From Teichococcus deserti (GTDB taxonomy: Bacteria; Pseudomonadota; Alphaproteobacteria; Acetobacterales; Acetobacteraceae): a DNA stretch of 62,817 bases. The DNA lies in NCBI RefSeq assembly GCF_001982615.1, contig NZ_MLCO01000141.1, positions 1 to 62,817 of the forward strand, in the 5' to 3' direction. The notes below the pieces were generated by a model that had not been told where the DNA came from, ran no database searches, and worked only from the letters and a program-made list of their open reading frames with translations. Positions 8,080-17,710 of this stretch are shown one piece after another. Every line of letters begins with the position of its first letter. The first letter of the stretch is position 1. The position numbers and the translations under genes were made by a program.

Positions 8080-8940
8080 TTACGAAGCGGTCATTGGCGG
8101 CCGGGTCAGGCTGCTGCGATGGCCGGTGGTGGCGGCCAGGCGCTCGGCCAGCACCCGGCGGGCCTCGGCGCCGCCCTGGCGCAGCGCGGTCAGCTCGGCC
8201 GCCTTCAGCAGCACCACGGGGACCATCCGCACCGGCGACAGCGGCATGTCCTCGATCAGGCGGGGGAAGTCGGGATCGGGGCCGCCCAGCAGCAGGCCCA
8301 GCGCATCGTCCTCGGTGACGAAGCCGGGCGGCAGCTGGTCGGGCAGGCTATGCGCCTGGCTAAAGCCCGGCAATTCCATCGACAGCACCCCATGCCGCTC
8401 CAGCTGGTGGACGATGCCGCCGGCGCCGGCGACGGTGCCGGCGACATGGCTGAGCAGCTCGAAGGCCCAGGACCGGCTGAGCCCAGCGACATCGCCCGGC
8501 AGGCCGGCGAATTCGGCGGCAATGTCGGCGGTTTCGACGAAAAGCTCCATGCCGTAGCCGTTGCCGCCGCCCTGGACATTGTCGAAGGGGTCGGACAGCC
8601 CGTCGGTCGCCAGCACCAGGCTGTGGCCGCGCCGCACCACGCGATAGGCCTGCCGCGTCGAGGGCCAGGCCGGGCCGCCGGTGAAGGAGGGGCTGATCAG
8701 ATGCGTCAGCACATCGTCCTCGACCTGGCCCACCGCCGCCCAATAGGCGTAGCGGCGGTCGAAGCCGGCCTGGAAGGCGGCGCTGTCGTCCTGCGGCGGC
8801 GGCGGCGCGGCGGGCGCTTCCGGCCCGGGATCGAGGGGTGCTGCCGCGGCGGGCGGCGGCGGCGGCGGCGGCTCGGGCGGCGGGCCCGCGGGCTTGTCCT
8901 GGAGACCGAGCAGTCCACGCAGCCATGTCAGCAGAGCCAC
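8080..8940 (-). CDS. Suppressor-of-fused (SUFU) domain-like protein with proline-rich N-terminus
   Basis: The protein has 286 residues. The N-terminal 50 residues are a Pro/Ala-rich low-complexity region after an amphipathic start (MALLTWLRGLLGL). From about residue 75 the sequence resembles bacterial SUFU-domain proteins: SLVLATDGLSDPFD, GYGMELFVET, WAFELLSHVA, and a C-terminal MPLSPVRMVPVVLL. SUFU domains are known in bacteria as single proteins and in contact-dependent toxin-immunity loci, with mostly unknown roles. No toxin gene is adjacent. It is transcribed towards the TonB receptor 94 bases downstream, with a GC-rich hairpin between them, so it may be a separate unit. The family call is by pattern memory and needs a profile search. 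Confidence 0.55.
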   Translation of the reverse strand: MALLTWLRGLLGLQDKPAGPPPEPPPPPPPAAAAPLDPGPEAPAAPPPPQDDSAAFQAGFDRRYAYWAAVGQVEDDVLTHLISPSFTGGPAWPSTRQAYRVVRRGHSLVLATDGLSDPFDNVQGGGNGYGMELFVETADIAAEFAGLPGDVAGLSRSWAFELLSHVAGTVAGAGGIVHQLERHGVLSMELPGFSQAHSLPDQLPPGFVTEDDALGLLLGGPDPDFPRLIEDMPLSPVRMVPVVLLKAAELTALRQGGAEARRVLAERLAATTGHRSSLTRPPMTAS

Positions 8941-9100
8941 CGGCAGCTTCCTCTGTTACCGCTGGCCTCCGTGATGCCCGATCCTGCGGCGGCCGCCCAG
9001 TCAAAGCCTCTTGTAAGGGGATGACGGTTTCGCGGCCCGCTTGTCCGCCTGGCCTGCCAACGATATAGCCACTCAGGAACAACGAGCGGAGCCTGCCCCG

Positions 9101-9895
9101 ATGCGCCGTCGCGCCCTTCTCGCCGCCGCCGCGGCCTTCGCTTCCCTTCTCGCCGTCGCCCAGCCCGTCCGGGCCCAGGGTTCGGCCGAGGGCCCCGTGT
9201 TCTTCGCCGCCGCCAGCCTGACCGACGCCATGCGCGCATTGGGAGAAATGTGGCGCGCCAAGGGGAATGCCGTGCCGCGCTTCTCCTTCGCCGCCTCCTC
9301 GGCGCTGGCCCGGCAGATGGAGCAGGGCGCCCCCGCCGATATTTTTGCTTCTGCTGACGAGCCCTGGATGGATTACGTCCAGCAGCGCCAGCTGATCGTC
9401 GAAGCCACCCGCAGCAGCCCGCTGGCCAATGCGCTGGTGCTGATCGCCCCCGCCGACCGTCCGGCGCCGGCGATCACCCTCGACCGCAACACCGATTTCT
9501 CGGCCGTGCTCGGCGCCGATGGCCGCATCGCGACCGGCGACCCGTCCAACGTTCCCGTCGGCAAGTATGCCCAGGCGGCGCTGACCTGGATGGGCCAGTG
9601 GGAGAAGGTGTCGCCGCGGCTGGCGCGGGCCGACAATGTCCGCTCCGCTTTGCTGCTGGTCGAGCGCGGCGAGGCGCCGCTCGGCATCGTCTATGCGACC
9701 GACGCCGCGGCGTCGAAGGGCGTGCGCGTGGTCGCCACCTTCCCGGCCGAAAGCCACCCGCCGGTGACCTATCCCTTCGCCCTGGCCCGCCGCGCCGCCG
9801 ACAACGCCGCCGCCAAGGGCTTTCTGGCCTTCATCACCGGGCCGGAAGCGGCCGAGACCTATCGCCGCTTCGGCTTCGGCCTGCGCACGCCCTGA
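9101..9895 (+). CDS. modA: Molybdate ABC transporter substrate-binding protein
   Basis: The 264-residue periplasmic protein has a Tat-like or Sec leader (MRRRALLAAAAAFASLLAVA, cleavage near VRAQ). Typical ModA motifs follow: VFFAAASLTDAMRALGEMW, SSALARQMEQGAPADIFASAD, and GDPSNVPVGKYAQAAL. ModA binds molybdate or tungstate for the ModBC importer. I chose the ATG at 9101 rather than an in-frame ATG at 9041 because the leader begins there. modB follows after 6 bases and modC overlaps modB, so this is a three-gene operon. A half-site-like CGATATAG lies about 40 bases upstream, too weak to call a ModE box. Confidence 0.93.
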   Translation: MRRRALLAAAAAFASLLAVAQPVRAQGSAEGPVFFAAASLTDAMRALGEMWRAKGNAVPRFSFAASSALARQMEQGAPADIFASADEPWMDYVQQRQLIVEATRSSPLANALVLIAPADRPAPAITLDRNTDFSAVLGADGRIATGDPSNVPVGKYAQAALTWMGQWEKVSPRLARADNVRSALLLVERGEAPLGIVYATDAAASKGVRVVATFPAESHPPVTYPFALARRAADNAAAKGFLAFITGPEAAETYRRFGFGLRTP

Positions 9896-9901
9896 CCGCC
9901 G

Positions 9902-10618
9902 GTGCTCGAGGCGGCGACCGGCTGGCTGACGGCCGAGGAATGGGAGGCGGTCCGGCTCAGCCTGAGCGTCGCCCTGCGTTCCGTGGTCTTCGGCCTGCCG
10001 CCGGCGGTGCTGGCGGCCTGGCTGCTGGCGCGCGGCCGTTTCCCCGGGCGCTCGCTGCTGGATGCGGCGGTGCATCTGCCGCTGGTCATGCCGCCCGTCG
10101 TGGTCGGCTGGCTGCTGCTGGTGACCTTCGGGGTGCGCGGCCCGGTCGGTAGCCTGCTGAACGACTGGTTCGGGCTGAGGCTGGTCTTCACCACCGGCGG
10201 CGCCGCCCTGGCCACCGCAGTGATGTCCTTCCCGCTGATCGTCCGCGCCGTGCGCCTCAGCCTGGAGGCGGTGGACCAGGGGCTGGAGGATGCCGCCCGC
10301 ACCCTGGGCGCCGGGCCCTTCGACCGCTTCTTCACCATCACCCTGCCGCTGATCTCGCCGGGCATCCTGTCCGGCGCCATCACCGCCTTCGCCGCCGGGC
10401 TGGGCGAGTTCGGCGCGGTGATCACCTTCGCCTCCAACATTCCCGGCCAGACCCAGACCCTGCCGCTCGCGATCTATGCCGCGACCCAGACCCCGGGCGG
10501 CGAGGCCACCGCGGCCAAGCTCGCCGGCGTCTCCTTCGCCCTGGCGGTCAGCGGGCTGCTGCTGGCCGAGATGGTGTCGCGCCGCATGCAGCGCCTGCTC
10601 GGGCGGGAGCGCGGCTGA
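9902..10618 (+). CDS. modB: Molybdate ABC transporter permease
   Basis: The 238-residue inner-membrane protein has about five transmembrane segments and the binding-protein-dependent transport signature EDAARTLGAGPFDRFFTITL. The strongly ModB-like stretch GLGEFGAVITFASNIPGQTQ follows. The start is GTG at 9902, 6 bases after the modA stop; no ATG lies near. The stop TGA (10616-10618) shares its last base with the modC ATG, implying translational coupling. It forms the membrane channel of the ModABC importer that supplies molybdenum-cofactor enzymes. Confidence 0.93.
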   Translation: MLEAATGWLTAEEWEAVRLSLSVALRSVVFGLPPAVLAAWLLARGRFPGRSLLDAAVHLPLVMPPVVVGWLLLVTFGVRGPVGSLLNDWFGLRLVFTTGGAALATAVMSFPLIVRAVRLSLEAVDQGLEDAARTLGAGPFDRFFTITLPLISPGILSGAITAFAAGLGEFGAVITFASNIPGQTQTLPLAIYAATQTPGGEATAAKLAGVSFALAVSGLLLAEMVSRRMQRLLGRERG

Positions 10619-11712
10619 TGCTGGAGATTTCCCTGCGGCATCGCTTCCCCGGCTTCGCGCTGGACGCGGCATTCACCGCGCCGACGCCCGGCGTCACGGT
10701 GATCTTCGGCCCCTCGGGCTGCGGCAAGTCCACCGTGCTGGCCGCCGTCGCCGGGCTGCTGCGCCCGGCCGAGGGCCGTATTTCTGTCGGTGGCGTCACG
10801 CTGTTCGACGGTGGCGCGAAGAAATTCGTCGCCCCCGAGAAGCGGCGCTGCGGCGTGGTCTTCCAGGATTCGCGGCTGTTCCCGCATCTCTCGGTCGAGA
10901 GCAACCTGCGCTACGGCCTGAAGCGCGCGCCGAAGGACGCCGAAGGCCCTGGCTTCGACGAGGTCGTCTCTCTCCTCGGCATCGAGGCGCTGCTCGGCCG
11001 CCGCCCGGCGGCGTTGTCCGGCGGCGAGAAGCAGCGTGTCGCCCTCGGCCGCGCCTTGCTGTCGCGCCCGGCGCTGCTGCTGATGGACGAGCCGCTGGCC
11101 GCGCTGGATGCCGCGCGCAAGGCCGAGGTGCTGCCTTATCTGGCCCGGCTGCGGCACCGGCTGCGCATCCCGCTGCTCTATGTCACCCATGCCCTGGACG
11201 AGGTCGACCGCCTGGCCGACACGCTGGTGCTGATGCAGGCGGGCCGCGTGCTGGCCGCGGGTCCCCTGGAAGCGCTCGCCGCCCGCACCGACCTGCCGAT
11301 GCTGGCCGGGCGGCAGGATGCCGGCGTGGTGCTGTCCTGCCGCGTCGCCGCCCAGGACGAGGCGCGCGGCCTGACCCGGCTGGACTTCCCCGGCGGCAGC
11401 CTGGTGGTGCCGCAGGCGGCGCTGGCGCTGGGCCATGCGGTGCGGCTGCGCATCCAGGCGCGCGACGTCGCCATCGCGACCAGCCGGCCGGAGGGGCTGT
11501 CGGTGCAGAACCTGCTGCCCGCCACGCTCGCCGCGATCGAGCCCGGCGGCGCGCATGATGTTCTTCTCAGGCTTGCGGTCGGCGACAGCATCCTGCTGAG
11601 CCGTGTGACGAAGGATGCCGTGGGCCGGCTGGGCCTGACGCCCGGCCTGCCGGTCTGGGCGCTGATCAAGGCCGTCGCTTTCTTCGCCGAGGGTCGCGAC
11701 GGCGCCGGTTGA
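10618..11712 (+). CDS. modC: Molybdate ABC transporter ATP-binding protein
   Basis: The 364-residue ATPase carries Walker A GPSGCGKST, the Q-loop VVFQDSRLFPHLSV, signature LSGGEKQRVALGRALL, Walker B LLLMDEP and the H-loop VTHALDEV. A C-terminal Mop/TOBE molybdate-binding domain follows (about residues 285-355, SVQNLLPATLAAIEP). That accessory domain identifies it as ModC rather than another importer ATPase. It is the last gene of modABC; a SOS-like site and dinB follow 12 bases beyond, pointing to a new transcription unit. Confidence 0.94.
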   Translation: MLEISLRHRFPGFALDAAFTAPTPGVTVIFGPSGCGKSTVLAAVAGLLRPAEGRISVGGVTLFDGGAKKFVAPEKRRCGVVFQDSRLFPHLSVESNLRYGLKRAPKDAEGPGFDEVVSLLGIEALLGRRPAALSGGEKQRVALGRALLSRPALLLMDEPLAALDAARKAEVLPYLARLRHRLRIPLLYVTHALDEVDRLADTLVLMQAGRVLAAGPLEALAARTDLPMLAGRQDAGVVLSCRVAAQDEARGLTRLDFPGGSLVVPQAALALGHAVRLRIQARDVAIATSRPEGLSVQNLLPATLAAIEPGGAHDVLLRLAVGDSILLSRVTKDAVGRLGLTPGLPVWALIKAVAFFAEGRDGAG

Positions 11713-11724
11713 CGGCGAGGCCAT

Positions 11725-11739
11725 GTTCTGGTTTTGATC
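11725..11739 (+). promoter_or_regulatory. LexA (SOS) box candidate upstream of dinB
   Basis: GTTC-TGGTTTT-GATC matches GTTC-N7-GATC, a LexA site form described for Rhodobacter recA and one change from the alphaproteobacterial GTTC-N7-GTTC. It ends 28 bases before the dinB start, in the short gap after modC, where a repressor site would be expected for damage-inducible polymerase IV. Confidence 0.6.
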
Positions 11740-11767
11740 CCGCTCAGCCGCGAACGGGACAGCCACG

Positions 11768-12862
11768 GTGGAAGCCGAGCCGGCGATCCGCAAGATCATC
11801 CATATCGACATGGATGCCTTCTACGCCTCGGTCGAGCAGCGCGACGACCCGTCGCTGCGCGGCCGGCCGCTGGCGGTGGGCGGGTCGAAGGCGCGCGGCG
11901 TGGTGGCGGCGGCCAGCTACGAGGCGCGGCGCTTCGGCGTGCGCTCGGCCATGCCCTCGGTCACGGCGCAGCGGCTGTGCCCGGAGCTGCTCTTCGTCCC
12001 GCCGCGCTTCGAGGTCTATCGCGCCGTCTCGCGCCAGATCCGCGACATCTACGAGGAATACACGCCGCTCGTCGAACCGCTGTCGCTGGACGAGGCCTAT
12101 CTCGACGTCACGACGAATCTGAAGGAGATCCCCTGGGCGACGCGCATCGCGACGGCGATCCGCGCCACCATCCTGGAACGCACGGGCCTCACCGCCTCGG
12201 CCGGGATTTCCTACAACAAGTTCCTGGCGAAGATGGCCTCCGACCATCGCAAGCCGAACGGGCAATTCGTCATCACCCCTGAGCAGGGCGCCGATTTCGT
12301 GGCGCAGCTGGAGATCGCCCGCTTCCACGGCATCGGCCCGGCGACGGCGAAGAAGTTCCATGGCCTGGGCATCCGCACCGGGGCCGAGCTGCGCGAATGC
12401 CCCCTGCCCTTCCTGCAGCAGCACTTCGGAAAGGCCGGGGCGGCCTTCCACGCGATCGCCCGCGGCATCGACCATCGCCAGGTGCGCCCCGACCGGCCGC
12501 GCAAGTCCTCCGGCAGCGAGACCACCTATGGCACCGACCTGGCCGAGCCCGCCGCCGTCGAGGAAGGCGTCGCGAAGCTGGCGGCCCAGGTCTGGGACTG
12601 GTGCGCGCGCCACGACTGGTTCGGCCGCACGGTGACGGTGAAGCTGCGCTACGCCGATTTCCACACCGTCACCCGCAGCCGGACCCTCGCCCGCCCTATT
12701 GCCGCCGAAGCCCTGCTGGCGGCCACCGCCCGCGAGCTGGTGCAGGGGTTGTTCCCGCTCGAGAAGGCCGTGCGGCTGCTGGGGGTGACGGTCTCCGGCG
12801 CCGAGGGCGAGAGCGACGAGGAGGAGCCGGCCCAGCCCAGCCTGGATTTCGGCGGGGGATGA
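11768..12862 (+). CDS. dinB: DNA polymerase IV (translesion, Y family)
   Basis: The 364-residue protein has the Y-family catalytic motifs HIDMDAFYASVEQRDDP (first metal-binding Asp pair, about residues 12-20) and PLSLDEAYLDVT (second acidic pair, about 108-118). The steric-gate region is AFYASVE, the thumb contains FHGIGPATAKKFHGLGI, and a little-finger domain ends with QPSLDF, close to the clamp-binding pentapeptide QLxLF. Pol IV copies damaged DNA with low fidelity in the SOS response. The start is GTG at 11768 after ACGG; the next Met in frame lies inside the first catalytic motif. The LexA-type site upstream supports SOS control. Confidence 0.95.
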   Translation: MEAEPAIRKIIHIDMDAFYASVEQRDDPSLRGRPLAVGGSKARGVVAAASYEARRFGVRSAMPSVTAQRLCPELLFVPPRFEVYRAVSRQIRDIYEEYTPLVEPLSLDEAYLDVTTNLKEIPWATRIATAIRATILERTGLTASAGISYNKFLAKMASDHRKPNGQFVITPEQGADFVAQLEIARFHGIGPATAKKFHGLGIRTGAELRECPLPFLQQHFGKAGAAFHAIARGIDHRQVRPDRPRKSSGSETTYGTDLAEPAAVEEGVAKLAAQVWDWCARHDWFGRTVTVKLRYADFHTVTRSRTLARPIAAEALLAATARELVQGLFPLEKAVRLLGVTVSGAEGESDEEEPAQPSLDFGGG

Positions 12863-12879
12863 ACGACTCTCGAATCACC

Positions 12880-12899
12880 GCATAAAGATATCTTTATGC
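12880..12899. promoter_or_regulatory. 20-base perfect palindrome at the metE promoter
   Basis: GCATAAAGATATCTTTATGC is perfectly self-complementary and lies directly before a TTGACA -35 box. Its AT-rich core is exceptional for this genome. From memory it resembles operators of ArsR-family regulators of methionine metabolism (SahR type), but that identity is an inference. It would add a second control layer on top of the cobalamin riboswitch. Confidence 0.65.
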
Positions 12900-12902
12900 C
12901 AA

Positions 12903-12931
12903 TTGACAAAGCCGCCCGCCTTGGCTGAGAT
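12903..12931 (+). promoter_or_regulatory. Promoter of the metE-metF operon
   Basis: TTGACA (12903-12908) is a consensus -35 box; 17 bases later TGAGAT (12926-12931) could serve as a weak -10. Transcription would start near 12938, just where the cobalamin aptamer begins. Confidence 0.5.
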
Positions 12932-12937
12932 GGCGCG

Positions 12938-13137
12938 GTCGAGGTTCCCCGGCGCGCGCCCGTCGCGCGCCGCGGGCTAAGAGGGAATCCGGTGCAGCCG
13001 CGGCGACGCGGCGAAACCGGAGCTGCCCCCGCAACTGTGAGCGGCGAGCCGCCATCCGGGATGCCACTGGCGCGACCTCGCGCCGGGAAGGCGGATGGCG
13101 GCCGTGACCCGCGAGCCAGGAGACCTGCCTCGACCGC
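12938..13137 (+). promoter_or_regulatory. Cobalamin riboswitch (AdoCbl type) controlling metE
   Basis: All hallmarks of the B12 aptamer are present in order: GGGAATCCGGTG, the conserved GCTGCCCCCGCAACTGT near 13022-13038, GCCACTGG near 13062, CGGGAAGGCGG, and the B12 box AGCCAGGAGACCTGCC at 13114-13129. A downstream element TCCGGCGGGGTGTCCGG (13147-13163) recurs after the second riboswitch of this window and may be part of the expression platform. The rest of the 385-base gap up to metE is GC-rich leader. When cobalamin is plentiful the switch should lower expression of the B12-independent methionine synthase. Confidence 0.93.
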
Positions 13138-13247
13138 ATAACGTCCTCCGGCGGGGTGTCCGGTCAGGTCGCGTCGATCCTGCACGCGGAAGCCCGCGGG
13201 CGGGCGCGCGCCCGGCTGGCTCCGCGCCCCAAATGACAGGTGAGGTC

Positions 13248-15560
13248 ATGACTGTCTCGGTCGCCACGCTCGGCTTTCCTCGCATCGGCCCGCGCCGCGA
13301 GCTCAAGACGGCGCTGGAGCGCCACTGGTCCGGCAAGGCGTCCGGCGCCGAGCTGCTGGACGTGGCCGCCACGCTGCGCGGAAAGGCCTGGGCGATGCAG
13401 AAGGCGCTGGGCGCCGATATCGTCCCCAGCAACGATTTTTCCTTCTACGACCATGTGCTGGACACCAGCGCCATGGTCGGCGCCATCCCCGCCGCCTATG
13501 GCTGGCAGGGCGGCACGGTCGACCTGGACACCTATTTCGCCATGGCCCGCGGCGCCCAAGGGGAGGCGCATCACGACTGCGGCGCCGGCTGCACGCACAA
13601 GGCGATCGACGTGCCGGCGGCCGAGATGACCAAGTGGTTTGACACCAACTACCACTATCTGGTGCCGGAGTTTTCTGGCGGTCAGCGCTTCGCCCTGTCC
13701 TCCACCAAGGTGATCGACGAATATCTGGAGGCCAAGGCGCAAGGGGTGGTGACGCGCCCGGTGCTGCTGGGGCCGGTGACCTTCCTGAAGCTCGGCAAGG
13801 TCGATGCGGCGCAACGCGCGGCGCTGCTGCCGGGGCTGCTGGCCGTCTATCTCGAGGTGCTGTCCCGCCTGGCCGCTGCCGGCGCTGGCTGGGTGCAGAT
13901 CGACGAGCCCTGCCTCGTGCTGGATCTCGACGATGCCGACCGCGCGCTGCTGACCGAGGCCTATGCGGTCCTCGCCGCCCAGGCGCCGGCGGCGAAGCTG
14001 ATGCTGACCACCTATTTCGGCGGGCTTGGCGACAATCTGGCGACGGCGCTGTCGCTGCCGGTGGCGGGGCTGCATCTCGACCTGGTGCGGGCGCCGGGGC
14101 AGCTCGACCTGGTGCTGTCACGCGCGCCAGCCTCGCTGCTGCTGTCGCTCGGCATCATCGACGGGCGCAATGTCTGGCGTGCCGACCTGGAAAATCTGGC
14201 GCGTCGCCTGGCCCCGGTGGCGGCGCAGCGCGACATCGTCGTCGCGCCGTCCTGCTCGCTGCTGCATTGCCCGGTGGACCTGGCGCAGGAAACGGCGATC
14301 GACCCCGAGATCGCCCGCTGGCTGGCCTTCGCCGTGCAGAAGATCGAGGAGCTTTCCGTTCTTGCCCGTGCGCTGAACGAAGGCCGCGACGCCGTCGCCG
14401 ACCAGCTCGCCGCCTCGACCGAAGCCGCCGAGGCGCGCCGCACCTCGCCGCGCATCCACGACCCTGCCGTCGCCGCCCGCCTGGCCGCGGCGACGCCGGC
14501 CATGGCGCGCCGCCGCTCCGACTTCGCCGCGCGCCGCGGGCTGCAGGCCGAGGCGCTGGGGCTGCCGGCCTTCCCGACCACCACCATCGGCTCCTTCCCG
14601 CAGACGGAAGCCGTGCGCAAGGCGCGCGCCGCCCATGGCAAGGGCGCGCTGTCCGACGCCGATTACGACGACTTCCTGCGTGCCGAGACGGCGCGGACGG
14701 TATCCTGGCAGGAGCAGATCGGCCTCGACGTGCTGGTGCATGGCGAGTTCGAGCGCAACGACATGGTGCAGTATTTCGGCGAGCAGCTGTCCGGCTTCGT
14801 CTTCACGAAGCATGGCTGGGTGCAGTCCTATGGCTCGCGCTGCGTGCGGCCGCCGATCCTGTTCGGCGACGTCTCCCGCCCGCAGGCCATGACGGTCGGC
14901 TGGTGGCGCTATGCCCAGGGCCTGACGCAGCGGCCGATGAAGGGGATGCTGACCGGGCCGGTGACCATCCTGAACTGGTCCTTCGTCCGCGACGACATTT
15001 CTCGCGAACTGGCCTGCCGCCAGCTGGCGCTGGCCATCCGCGACGAGGTGGCCGACCTGGAGCAAGCCGGCGCCCGCATCATCCAGATCGACGAGGCCGC
15101 CCTGCGCGAAGGTCTTCCCCTCCGCCGCGGCGACTGGCAGGGCTATCTCGATTGGGCCGTCGAAAGCTTCCGGCTGACGGCGTCGGGCGTCGCCGATGCC
15201 ACCCAGATCCACACCCATATGTGCTATTCCGAGTTCAACGACATCATCGCCGCCATCGGCGCCATGGATGCCGACGTCATCTCGATCGAGACGGCGCGCT
15301 CGAAGATGGAGCTGCTCGGCGCCTTCGCCGACTACCGCTACCCGGCCGAGATCGGGCCTGGCGTCTACGACATCCACTCGCCGCGCGTGCCGCCGGTGGA
15401 GGAGATGCTGGCACTGCTCGACGCCGCCCGCGCCCGGCTGTCGCCGGACCAGCTCTGGGTCAATCCGGATTGCGGGCTGAAGACCCGCAAATGGCCGGAG
15501 ACCGAGGCCGCCCTGATCAACATGGTCGCCGCGGCGCAGGCCGCCCGCGCGCAGGCCTGA
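13248..15560 (+). CDS. metE: Cobalamin-independent methionine synthase
   Basis: The 770-residue enzyme transfers the methyl group of 5-methyltetrahydropteroyl-polyglutamate to homocysteine. The N-terminal half starts [19 protein letters not shown]; the C-terminal barrel has [12 protein letters not shown] and the zinc ligands His657 and Cys659 ([13 protein letters not shown]) and Cys742 ([13 protein letters not shown]). I chose the ATG at 13248, preceded by AGGTGAGG; an in-frame ATG at 13233 would only add five residues. The long riboswitch leader upstream is the expected control for the B12-sparing isoenzyme. metF follows after 13 bases, so methyl donor production and use are co-expressed. 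Confidence 0.96.
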   Translation: MTVSVATLGFPRIGPRRELKTALERHWSGKASGAELLDVAATLRGKAWAMQKALGADIVPSNDFSFYDHVLDTSAMVGAIPAAYGWQGGTVDLDTYFAMARGAQGEAHHDCGAGCTHKAIDVPAAEMTKWFDTNYHYLVPEFSGGQRFALSSTKVIDEYLEAKAQGVVTRPVLLGPVTFLKLGKVDAAQRAALLPGLLAVYLEVLSRLAAAGAGWVQIDEPCLVLDLDDADRALLTEAYAVLAAQAPAAKLMLTTYFGGLGDNLATALSLPVAGLHLDLVRAPGQLDLVLSRAPASLLLSLGIIDGRNVWRADLENLARRLAPVAAQRDIVVAPSCSLLHCPVDLAQETAIDPEIARWLAFAVQKIEELSVLARALNEGRDAVADQLAASTEAAEARRTSPRIHDPAVAARLAAATPAMARRRSDFAARRGLQAEALGLPAFPTTTIGSFPQTEAVRKARAAHGKGALSDADYDDFLRAETARTVSWQEQIGLDVLVHGEFERNDMVQYFGEQLSGFVFTKHGWVQSYGSRCVRPPILFGDVSRPQAMTVGWWRYAQGLTQRPMKGMLTGPVTILNWSFVRDDISRELACRQLALAIRDEVADLEQAGARIIQIDEAALREGLPLRRGDWQGYLDWAVESFRLTASGVADATQIHTHMCYSEFNDIIAAIGAMDADVISIETARSKMELLGAFADYRYPAEIGPGVYDIHSPRVPPVEEMLALLDAARARLSPDQLWVNPDCGLKTRKWPETEAALINMVAAAQAARAQA

Positions 15561-15573
15561 AACGGAAAGACGA

Positions 15574-16524
15574 ATGAGCAACATGACCCGGGTGACGCCG
15601 GTGCTGGAACGCTGGCTGGGGGGCGAGCGCTTCGCCCCCCTCCCCGCCCGCGACGTGGCGCAGCCGCTGCCGCTTCTGTCCTTCGAATTCTTCCCGCCGC
15701 GCACCGAGGCGCTGGACCAGCAGCTCTGGTCCTGCATCGAGCGTCTGGCGCCGCTGCGGCCACGCTTCGTCTCGGTGACCTATGGCGCCGGCGGCACGAC
15801 GCAGGAACGCACCCATGCGACGGTCGCCCGCCTGGCGCGCGAGACCGACCTCGTCCCCGCCGCCCACCTGACCTGCGTCGGCGCCACGCGCGAGGCCATC
15901 GACGATGTCGCGCGCGGCTATTGGGAAGCCGGCGTGCGGCATATCGTCGCGCTGCGCGGCGACGCGGCTCCGGGCACCGACTATGCCCCGCATCCCGGCG
16001 GCTATGCCTATGCCAGCGACCTGGTCGCCGGGCTGAAGCGGATCGGCGATTTCGAGATTTCGGTGGCCGCCTATCCGGAGGTGCATCCCGGCGCGTCGAG
16101 CCCGGAGGCCGATCTCGACAACCTGAAGCGCAAGCTGGATGCCGGCGCCACGCGGGCCATCACCCAGTATTTCTTCGACACCGGCACCTATCTGCGCTTC
16201 CTCGACCGGTGCCTGGCCGCCGGCATCACCGCGCCGATCGTGCCGGGCATCATGCCGGTCTCCAACTTCGCGAATGCAAAAAAGTTCTCGGCGATGTGCG
16301 GGACCAGCGTGCCGGCCTGGCTGGCCGAGCTGTTCGAGGGCACCGACGATGCGCCGGAAATCCGCCGCATCGTCGCCAGCATCGTCGCCGCCGAGCAGGT
16401 GCGCACCCTGCAGGCCAACGGCATCGACGAGTTCCATTTCTACACGCTGAACCGGCCGGAGCTGACCCTGGCCATCGCGCATGTGCTGGGCGTCAGGGCG
16501 CCGGCTTCGCCTCCGCCCGGGTGA
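15574..16524 (+). CDS. metF: 5,10-methylenetetrahydrofolate reductase
   Basis: The 316-residue flavoprotein reduces methylenetetrahydrofolate to 5-methyltetrahydrofolate, the methyl donor for MetE. Motifs of the family are [15 protein letters not shown] near residue 35, [36 protein letters not shown], and [12 protein letters not shown] at the C-terminus. It lies 13 bases after metE and shares its riboswitch-controlled transcript. Its last 32 bases overlap the 3' end of the convergent pseudoazurin gene, so the two mRNAs are complementary there. Confidence 0.96.
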   Translation: MSNMTRVTPVLERWLGGERFAPLPARDVAQPLPLLSFEFFPPRTEALDQQLWSCIERLAPLRPRFVSVTYGAGGTTQERTHATVARLARETDLVPAAHLTCVGATREAIDDVARGYWEAGVRHIVALRGDAAPGTDYAPHPGGYAYASDLVAGLKRIGDFEISVAAYPEVHPGASSPEADLDNLKRKLDAGATRAITQYFFDTGTYLRFLDRCLAAGITAPIVPGIMPVSNFANAKKFSAMCGTSVPAWLAELFEGTDDAPEIRRIVASIVAAEQVRTLQANGIDEFHFYTLNRPELTLAIAHVLGVRAPASPPPG

Positions 16525-16933
16525 TGATATCTGCAAACCGCTGACGCACGCGCGGCGGCAGGCTCTGCGGGACGGCAGCGGCCGAAGGCTTCTCCGTCCC
16601 CACCTGCACCAGCATCACCATGCCCATGGCGTAATGCGGAATGCATTGGATGCCGTAGAAGCCGGGCGTGGTGAAGGTGACCTCGATCTCCTCGTTGATG
16701 CGGCCGCGCACCGTCGCCGCCCCCTCCGGCCAGAAGGAGGGGATGGTCGCGGCGTTGTGCGAGACATGCGTCGCGATGAACTTCACCGTGTCGCCCGGCG
16801 CGATCTGCAGATAGTCGGGCTCATAGACCATGCCGCCGGTGTCGTTGCGGTTCAGCATGCGGACCTCGTGCATCTCGGCCATCGCGGGGCGGGCCAGCAG
16901 CATCGCCACGCCAAGCGCCATCATCAGTCGCAT
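16493..16933 (-). CDS. Pseudoazurin-type blue copper protein (cupredoxin)
   Basis: The 146-residue periplasmic protein has a signal peptide (residues 1-19, MRLMMALGVAMLLARPAMA). The type 1 copper ligands are visible: His in VSHNAATI, then Cys, His and Met in GIQCIPHYAMGM, exactly the pseudoazurin C-x2-H-x4-M arrangement. Pseudoazurins shuttle electrons to nitrite or nitrous-oxide reductases, but none is in the window. The gene starts 12 bases after btuD in the same orientation, and no separate promoter is obvious. It therefore appears to be the last gene of a B12-riboswitch operon, an unusual placement. Its 3' end overlaps metF on the other strand. Confidence 0.85.
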   Translation of the reverse strand: MRLMMALGVAMLLARPAMAEMHEVRMLNRNDTGGMVYEPDYLQIAPGDTVKFIATHVSHNAATIPSFWPEGAATVRGRINEEIEVTFTTPGFYGIQCIPHYAMGMVMLVQVGTEKPSAAAVPQSLPPRVRQRFADIITRAEAKPAP

Positions 16934-16945
16934 CGGATCAAGCCT

Positions 16946-17706
<761 letters not shown>

Positions 17707-17710
<4 letters not shown>

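Noticed and set aside
9060-9070. CGATATAG as a ModE box before modA
   Set aside because: Only a half-site with no inverted partner at the required spacing.
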